NCBI GenBank assembly: GCA_963693315.1
Contig: OY856186.1
Span: 229,318,754-229,382,753 of the forward strand
Length of the DNA stretch: 64,000 bases
Direction of reading: 5' to 3'
Source: Diogma glabrata
Taxonomy: Eukaryota; Arthropoda; Insecta; Diptera; Cylindrotomidae
Within the stretch, counting starts at the first letter, position 1. Each line of letters starts with the position of its first letter. This document shows positions 36,101-45,100 of this stretch, in pieces. The notes below the pieces were generated by a model. The model saw only the letters and a list, made by a program, of their open reading frames with translations. It did no database searches and was not told the origin of the DNA. The position numbers and the translations under genes were made by a program.

Positions 36101-39100
36101 ACGTGAACCACACTGACCAACTAAGTTTTATATTAAGGTACATTGATAAAGTGGGCGATGCGAGAGAACGATTTTTGGATTTTTACAAATTGAAAATCAC
36201 AATTCAGAATATCTAGCACAACTTATTTTGAAAACTTTAAACAATTTGTCTTTGGATATTAAAAATTGTCGCGGTCAAACATATATGGCCGGAAAATATA
36301 ATGGTTTACAAGCCAGAATTAAAACTCTAAGTGAGACCGCCATTTTTATTCCTTGTACAAGTCATACGCTTAATTTAATTGGAAATTATGCTGCAGATGC
36401 CTATTCTACTGCGGTGTATTATTTTAACTTTATCCAAAATATATATGTATTCTTTTCTTCATCTACTCACAGATGGAAGTTGCTTATTGATAATTTTTCC
36501 GATCCTAATTCCAAACATATGAAAAAATTAAGTGACACAAGTGACAAGATGGTCTGCAAGAGCTGATGCAGTATCCGCCTTGCGGTTTAATTACAAAAAT
36601 ATTAAAAGCGTTCTTATATCCAAATTAGCGAAAATGAAGACGAAAAACCGATTACTAAAGTTGAGGTTAAAGAATTAGCTAGCTCTTTCGATGAATATGA
36701 ATTGCCTTATTAACCGTTCTATGGGATATATTATTGCAATGAATCAATAGTACTAGAAAATCATTTCAAAATATTCAAACGAACTTATTACAAGGAGTAA
36801 AACTGTTTAATTCTTTGTCACAATTTATAAGGAATGTTCGGAATGATTTTGAGAGCATAGAAAAGCAAGCAAACTTACTAACAGACAATATTAGCTACAA
36901 AGAAGGACGAAAAAGAAAACGCAAAATTATGTATGATAAATCATCTGCAAATGACGAGAATTGTTTATTATAAATACTCACAATATGATCTGTGATAGAC
37001 TTGCCACTGAAATGTCTACCAGAACGTCCATATATGAAACTGTTTTAAATAATTTTAAATTATTTTTTTATCAAAATATATCCAGTGATGAAGTTGACAA
37101 GTGTATTTTAGAATTGTCAAATACATATGCGAGGGATATAGAAGTACAATATTTTAAAGACGAAGTACATCATTTTTTAAAATATATAAAAGAAGAGAAC
37201 ATCACTTGTCCATTTAAGATGTACAAGGTAATCATTGATGGCCTGCAATCTTTATTTCCCAATGTGGAAACTATTTTAAAAATATTTCTTACATTGCCGA
37301 TATGCAACGCAAGTGGGGAACGATCTTTCTCCGTTCTGAAGCGGATAAAAAATTATTTAAGAAACAGTCTTAATCAAACTCATTTGCAAAATTTTCGGTA
37401 AAATCTTAGGCCCCAAAATTTTGTTCCGCCTCAGGCCCCTTAAAGGCATAATCCGCCACTGCCCACACAGACAGTAATCTAACTGTAATTATATTTTTTT
37501 CCTTTTATGGCAAAAATAAACAAAGTTAATTACAAAACAATATTCAATTTTTTCTCATTTGGCAATAAAGCAAATGGAAACCCAAATATAACGCCTTATG
37601 GCAATTCCGCCTAAATACAATAACAAAAATAGACTTTGATAATTATCACTACACTCAAGTAACGGATTCGAAAAACGGATTAGATTCATATTGAAAACTC
37701 ATTTCAATAATAACAAAATAAAATCAATAAATAATTGAGCAATTTCACGAAGATTCAACAACGTTTTGACTTGACCCCTTTTAATTTTGATTATTTTTTG
37801 TTTATCGATAGTCTTTGATAAATAAAAAACACAAGTTCTCTTAGAATTTTTTTTTCGACCAGGGGTCTTCACAGGGTGCCCCTCAATTTTTGTTATTTTG
37901 TGATGTGAGTGCATTTTGACGAGCGATTGTAGAAAAACTACTCAATCGATTTTCATAAATGATATGTCGTTGAATAGGTATTAGAACAAAGATTTTAAAA
38001 ATGTACACTGTTAATTTTTCGAAATAATTTTTAATGGTGTAACATAAGAAAAAAATGGTGTAATTGAAAAAAAGAAGCCATAGCCTTTTTTTTTTTTTTT
38101 TTTTTTAAACTAAATTGAAGCTTATTTTATATCTAACAACTTGTGAAAGTTTAGGACTAGCATCATTTTTTGTTTTAGAGATAAAATTCGTTGTGCATAT
38201 GACTGTCGGGAATCAGTTTTTTTTGTTCTGAAGGAAAATTATAAAAATGGCGATTTTTAGATTCAGATTTTTTTTTATGTTAAATATCAAATATTTTATT
38301 ATTAAATGAACTTTTTAAAAAGCAATTTCAGTCAAGTTCAGCAAAATTTTGCGACATTTTGACTCGACCCTTTTAATTTGGTTTATTTTTAGTTTATAAA
38401 TAGCCTTGGATAAATAAAAAATACGGCTTCAAGTAGAATTTTTTTAAATATAGACCAAAATAAACCAAATTAAAAGGGTCGAGTCAAAATGTCGCAAAAT
38501 TTTGCTGAACTTGACTAAAATTGCTTTTTAAAAAGTTCATTTAATAATAAAATATTTGATATTTAACATAAAAAAAAATCTGAATTTAAAAATCGCCATT
38601 TTTATAATTTTCCTTCAGAACAAAAAAAACTGATTCCCGACAGTCATATGCACAACGAATTTTATCTCTAAAACAAAAAATATCGCATCTCCTAAACTTT
38701 CACAAGTTGTTAGATATAAAATAAGCTTCAATTTAGTTTAAAAAAAAAAAAAAAAAAAGGCTATGCCATCTTTTTTTCAATTACAGCATTTTTTTCTTAT
38801 GTTACACCGTTAAAAATTATTTCAAAAACTTAACAGGGTACATTTTTAAAAACTTTGTTCTAATACCTATTCAACGACATATCATTTATGAAAATCGATT
38901 GAGTAGTTTTTCTACAATCGCTCGTCAAAATGCACTCACATCACAAAATAACGAAAATTGAGGGGCACCCTGTGAAGACCCCTGGTCGAAAAAAAAAATT
39001 CTAAGAGAACTTGTATTTTTTATTTATCAAAGACTATCTATAAACAAAAAATAATCAAAATTAAAAGGGGTCAAGTCAAAACGTTGTTGAATCTTCGTGA

Positions 39101-42100
39101 AATTGTGAAATATTTTATAAAATTTTTATTTATATACGGAATTCCGACCGAATTTTCTTTTTGTTTCACGGTCTTTTATACAATCAAATCATAAATTTTA
39201 GGAACAGGACCAACACATATATAATCTTTTTTTTAAAATTTTTTCATTTTAATTTAATTAGACTAAAATTTGATAAATTAAATGACATAAATGTTTTTTT
39301 TATATTCGCTAGACATTAATTTCGGTACGAAACAATAGCAGATTGTATTACTAGTGCGAATGCGTTTTCCAAACAAGAGTTAGTTTGCCGCACGACCGCA
39401 AGGAATGCGGCAAATAACTCGCTTTTGGAAAACGCATTCGCACTAGTAATACACACTATTTTTTGTAACAAGTGCGTAAAATTTATAAATATTTATTTAA
39501 TTGTTCATTTAATCATTTTATTTAACAAAGTTATAAACAAATTTAAGCTTTTTAAATAATTAAAGTGCGCCATCTTCGTTGTAATAGTTGTAAATTATAC
39601 TAGCTCGAAAATATAAACATAAGAATCTAACTAAAACAACACACAGGAATCCAATAAGCGCTGTCAAAATTGTAAACTTTGAAAACCTAAATAAATTGTT
39701 TTTTCTTGCAATTCAAATGATGCAATGTGTTTAAGTTGTTTTTACTATATGGTAAATTATTTAAATTATTATTTTGATATTTTAGTGCTATAAAAATATT
39801 ATATATAGATAGATAAATGGATAGCATTAGCTACAAATCTCACATGCAGGCGGCGTTACGGTCCAGGCTTACAAAATATTTTGTCGTTATATGTGTGGAA
39901 AAGTAGTTTTTTCTTTTATTCTGTTCTAGTACAAAATTGAATATTTTTTACGCATGTGTTACAAAAACAAATAAATCTTGTTTTGTTTTATTTTATTTTG
40001 CTAGACAATAATTTCACTAAATATTGATTGTATTATTTTATTAAAAAAAAAATTGAAAGAAACACATTTTTATAAATGGTATTCTCCAATTTTTTGTTTC
40101 TAACCATTTTCCTTTTCATCGTACACAATTTAAAATTTCCACTTATCATCCAATAAACAATTTCTCTATATCTCACAAATTTAAAGTTTTGTATTACATC
40201 TCAAGAAATTTCATGACTCAGCTTTACAAACAACAAAAAAATGTTCATCATTTATATAAACAAAAAAACATGTATTATTAATTCACAATGTGAAGCATCA
40301 AAACAATTGAGTAAAAAAAACGTTAAAATATTATTGACTTACTTGTAACACGCATAAATGCTTTTATAATTGTTTTAATTTAAAGACCGGAACCAAACAA
40401 CAAGAGAAAATAATTAGCGGATTTCTTCAAGTATGTATATTCTTATTTTTAGAATAAAGCTAGAAAAAGTTCGCCGTTGCCGCTTTTTAACAAGTTAATT
40501 TCAAAGCTAGGACTCAATTTTTGAAAGCTTAACAACAACTAACTTTATAATTCGATGCGATTTTACTCAATGACTTTTCCAAAAAATTTCTACCTATCTC
40601 TGTTTTGTGGCTTCAATTTCTCAAACGGCAAAAAAAAATTACTCATACATTGCAAATATACCATGTGTATAATAAATAAAACAAATAAAACAGACAAAGA
40701 AAATTCATCCAAATACTACCAAACAAAAGAACGATAAGGTCCTTCAAAATTTAATCAACTATTGATATTGCAAACATATAACAGCCAAAGCTCAATTTCC
40801 TTTATTTTGTTGTTTAAAACAAGAAGAAGTTTATTCGTTTCAAATGGCAAAAGAAAAAATAGTAAAAATATGCGTTACAGTGGAACGTCATAACCAGACA
40901 GATGCTATATATGAAAGAAATCTTAAATTTTTTGATATTACTGATTGTAGGATTTACAATTTGAATAATGTGAGGTCTGTGTGGTTTATAATTTAAAAGA
41001 AAAATCTATTTAATAGAATTTTGTTGGTCGTTACATAGTGGGAAATGACAATTTTTCTGATAAATATACCATATTGAAGTTCCTCAAGCAAGGGTATTGA
41101 TAATAGCCCTCGGCCTACGGCCTCGTGCTTTTATCAATAAACTTGCTTTCAAAATTTTTGGCAAAAATTATTTCGAATCATCACCGCCCTTCGGAAATTA
41201 CAACTGAAAATTTTTTTCCTTAATTTTATTTTAATTTAAACCAATGAAATTCTCTAAAATGTAATGACATCATTCAATTTCACCAATAACATTTGAATTA
41301 TACTAATAACAAATATTTATACGTCTGGCCTACTGGGATATTAAAAATTATCAGCCGAATTTTGAAATAATTAACTGATATTACAGTAGGTCAACGTATA
41401 ATTCATAAAAAATATATAAAGAAATGAAAAATAGTAAAAAATTTTCTAAACGAATTCCCCTCGTTCGTTGATAAATTCTCATAATTTTTTGAAAAATTCC
41501 TCAAGCAAGTGGTATTGATAATACTTGCTTTCGAAATTTTTGACAAAAAATTATTTCCAATTATCACCGCCCTTGGGATATTACAACTGATAATTTTTAA
41601 TATCCCAGTAGGCCAGACGTATAAATGTTTGTTATTAGTATAATTCAAATGTTATTGGTGAAATTAAATGATGTTATTACATTTTAGAGAATTTCATTGG
41701 GTTAAATTAAAATAAAACTAGGGCAAAAAATTTTCATCGTAATTTCAATAAACTGTTAACAGGTTGAATTTAAATTTACATGCCAGTAAGCCTCCATCAT
41801 TGACAGTCAATTATTTAGTACCCAAAAATGTATTTCTGAACGTCAGTGATCTTTCAAAAAGTATGATGAAATTTCAACATTAATATATTTCAATATAGTG
41901 CAGTAAACTATTATTAACAGTAGTCAACTGCAGGTGTTTTTCTAAACGAGCCCACGATATTTTAGCTACAGGTTATTTGTTTAATTGAACAAATAACATG
42001 AATGAAAAATTTCATATTTTAAAACGTGTTGTTATGATTATTTGTTATTTCCGTCAATAAATATAATTTATTTTTTTAACAACATGTGTTGTGTAATTAT

Positions 42101-45100
42101 TATTCCAGTAACGTAGTTATTAAAATATGTTACAACAACACATGAAAACCTTTTAAGACCTAGGTACCACATCAATATACTTTCTAAGGCATTTTATATA
42201 TTACGTAGATTTGTAAATAATTGAAGCGAAAAGCCACTGACAGTCGCTCGTTATAATTTATTTTTAACAAAAAAAAATGTTATGTAATAAGAATAACGAT
42301 ATGTGTCACAACAATACGTAAATACCTTTGAAAGCCTAGTTCTCATAACAACATGCGTTCTGAGGTTTTGATGAACCTCTTTGTAAACCTTTGTTAATCT
42401 AAAATACTCGAGACTATTGATTATGACAAAGTCGTTTCATTTATATGGTGTTCGGACAAAGAAGTTCTTTTGTATTGTGTCACTATGGCAGTCTGTGATC
42501 TTGATAGTTTGTTTGTTTGCACTAACCGACTGACGAGTAAAACGTGGAAAATAATTTTTTTGATGCATCTGTGGTGTGATTTATTGGTTCATGCATTTTA
42601 TCCTTAAAAGAATCAAATGCATCATCTGCAAAACTATTTATTGTTTTATTGGTGATTTTTAACAGTTCGTTCATATAAATTTAAATCAAAAGGGGGGAAA
42701 ATCTGAGGCTTAGTGTACACCAACGTTAATTTATGTAAAATTAGAAAAACTGGCATCTATGCTATGTGGAAGAAAATATCTAGCATCTACGCTATACGGA
42801 AGCAAGAGGTATCCAGCTGTGAATGGCGGCTAGTAGCGTTTATCTATTGTTGTTTGATGGAGATGAAATATGTTCATTGATGAATAGTTGTTAGTTGTTG
42901 AGAATTTCGGTGCAGTATAGAATCTAATTTTAGGTATTTTGAATTATGTTACGAGTATCTGAACTTGTATCCGGATCTACACCTTCAAAATAATTATTGG
43001 AATACGACTAGTGTTCTTCCGTTGCAGTATAGTTAACCTGTGCAATTACACTTTGATATCAGTTATTTCTGCATTAAAACTGATCCTTAATCATTTCTGC
43101 TATTATTGAGATTAGCGTAACATATCCTTTCGCAGAATTATTACAAAAACATATAACAGCCTTTGTAAAGGTTTTGTAAGCAATTATTTTATTTAAGGTG
43201 TAGTGGTACAACAAACTATAACGTAGAATAATACATTACATTTACAGACTATTATACCATTTATTATTTACAGATTAAGTAACCTAATTAACTTGAATAT
43301 TGAAATACTTAAATAATGGCAAGGCGAAACAAAAAATCATCATATATAAATATGGCGTTTTTATTAACAGTATTGGAGTGTAACAATAAAACAATAATTC
43401 TAAACTTACTTGTTTTTCATAAAATAAATTTTAACAAAAAAAACATCGCCTGCTAAATTTAAAATTTAAAAATTTTAATTTAGATGCTCGCCACAGATCA
43501 AGCTGGCATGCTAACTGCGATCAATTTGTACAAAATTTTGCTTAAAGTAGGTGCCGGTTCTTTTAAAAACGGTTTTAGAATCATAGGTGAATTGTACGAC
43601 AACAAATAAAATCAAACCATGAATTTTAATTAAGCATTTTTGACAATGTTTGTAGCTCATTAGTTGTCTAGCTGTAAATTTCACGCTATATATATTTACT
43701 TCGTGTCATGATAGCTCAATTAAAAATGAATTGATACCAGAAAATATAATTTTCTTTTAATAAATTTTCAAACAAACAAATATCTTCAATGGTAAATTTT
43801 TATTAAGAAATAAGAATTATTCCCCAAAAAGTATGTATTTTTGTAAATGAGCTCTCTTTTTATTTATAAATTATTCTCTTGAATAAATGTTACTTTCAAA
43901 ATGTAATATTTAATATACATGTTTACTGTTCAGTATATTTCATACATTATTCTATATTCAAATTTATTTATCTATTAAAAATATTTTGAAAAATCAAAAA
44001 AACTATCTTAACTCATCGTTTTCCAAAAAACAATTAATTCTAAACAAAATTTAATTTTTCTCAAACTACGTAGATTTAAAATTATAAAAAATGGGTACTT
44101 TTTCAATCAATTGAAACTATTACCAACTTAATTTTGAAAAAGTTAAATAAACAAAAGGGAGAAAGGTTTCATCATCATTTCAATTAAGTTACTATTAATG
44201 TTATATTTTTAGTATTAGATAATTCAATGTTCAATCAGTAATCCAATACATAACCTTATACTATAATAATTAATTTTCAATTAATTATCTCTAAAACTAT
44301 CAAAATCTAGTTATATATCAAACTCAAGTTATATATTATTTTGTCAACGAACATTTCAATTTTCATTCAATACCAATTTTTTTAAATTTAATCTCCATGG
44401 AAAGATTATTCAAATTTTTAATTACAAAACTGATTCAACTTACATTAACACCAATGACACTTTATATTTCGATTAATTATCTTTTCATTTCTTTTTTCTA
44501 TCGCTGTAAGTCATAATCAATAAAAGCTAGACATCTGACAAAGTTAGATAAATAAAAATGTTTGAGATACAGCGAATATGTTACTCTACAACTCGAATCA
44601 TATTGAACTTCTAATGACACTTTGACGAATCTAATAAATACATGTTTATGTAATTTTTTGGTTTTCTTTATAATCCGCTATAACAATAGACCAATTTTTG
44701 GTTTATACGCGTTAACATTTTTTGGGGGTATTTTATCTAGTCGGCTAGTTCTGATGTGAGAATGATAAACTTTTCTACAGTTTAAAATTTTCTCATTGGT
44801 TCGAAACTAGATCGATAGCCAAAAAAATTTCATAATTTGCACCAAGATTCAGTGGAGATATTTATGATGGGATTTTTTCCATCTGAACGATGTTATATCT
44901 CCACTAATTCATTGAGTTAAATGTAATTGTTCCATTTAAAGACTTTTATTTTTATTTCTATTTCAGCTGTATTTGGTGGAATTTTTGGATTTTGTTTAGG
45001 AGGCTCAGTTCTAAGCCTTCTAGAATTCGCTTATCATTTCATCTTTACAATTTGGCTATTTTTAATTGTTGAATCACGTAAATGGAATAATAAACCAAAA

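Larger units (their letters stand above)
25487..44966 (+). other. Channel intron 7, 19.48 kb, repeat-filled
   Basis: From GTAAGT to TTTCTATTTCAG. G at the end of exon 7 plus CT of exon 8 give Ala510. The intron begins five bases before a hAT element and carries most of the repeat families listed between 25492 and 42560. The part from 42560 to 44966 is plain AT-rich DNA. Confidence 0.85.

Noticed and set aside
44927..44966. Upstream Met of channel exon 8 as an independent start
   Set aside because: The acceptor TTTCTATTTCAG and matching phase place these bases in the intron.
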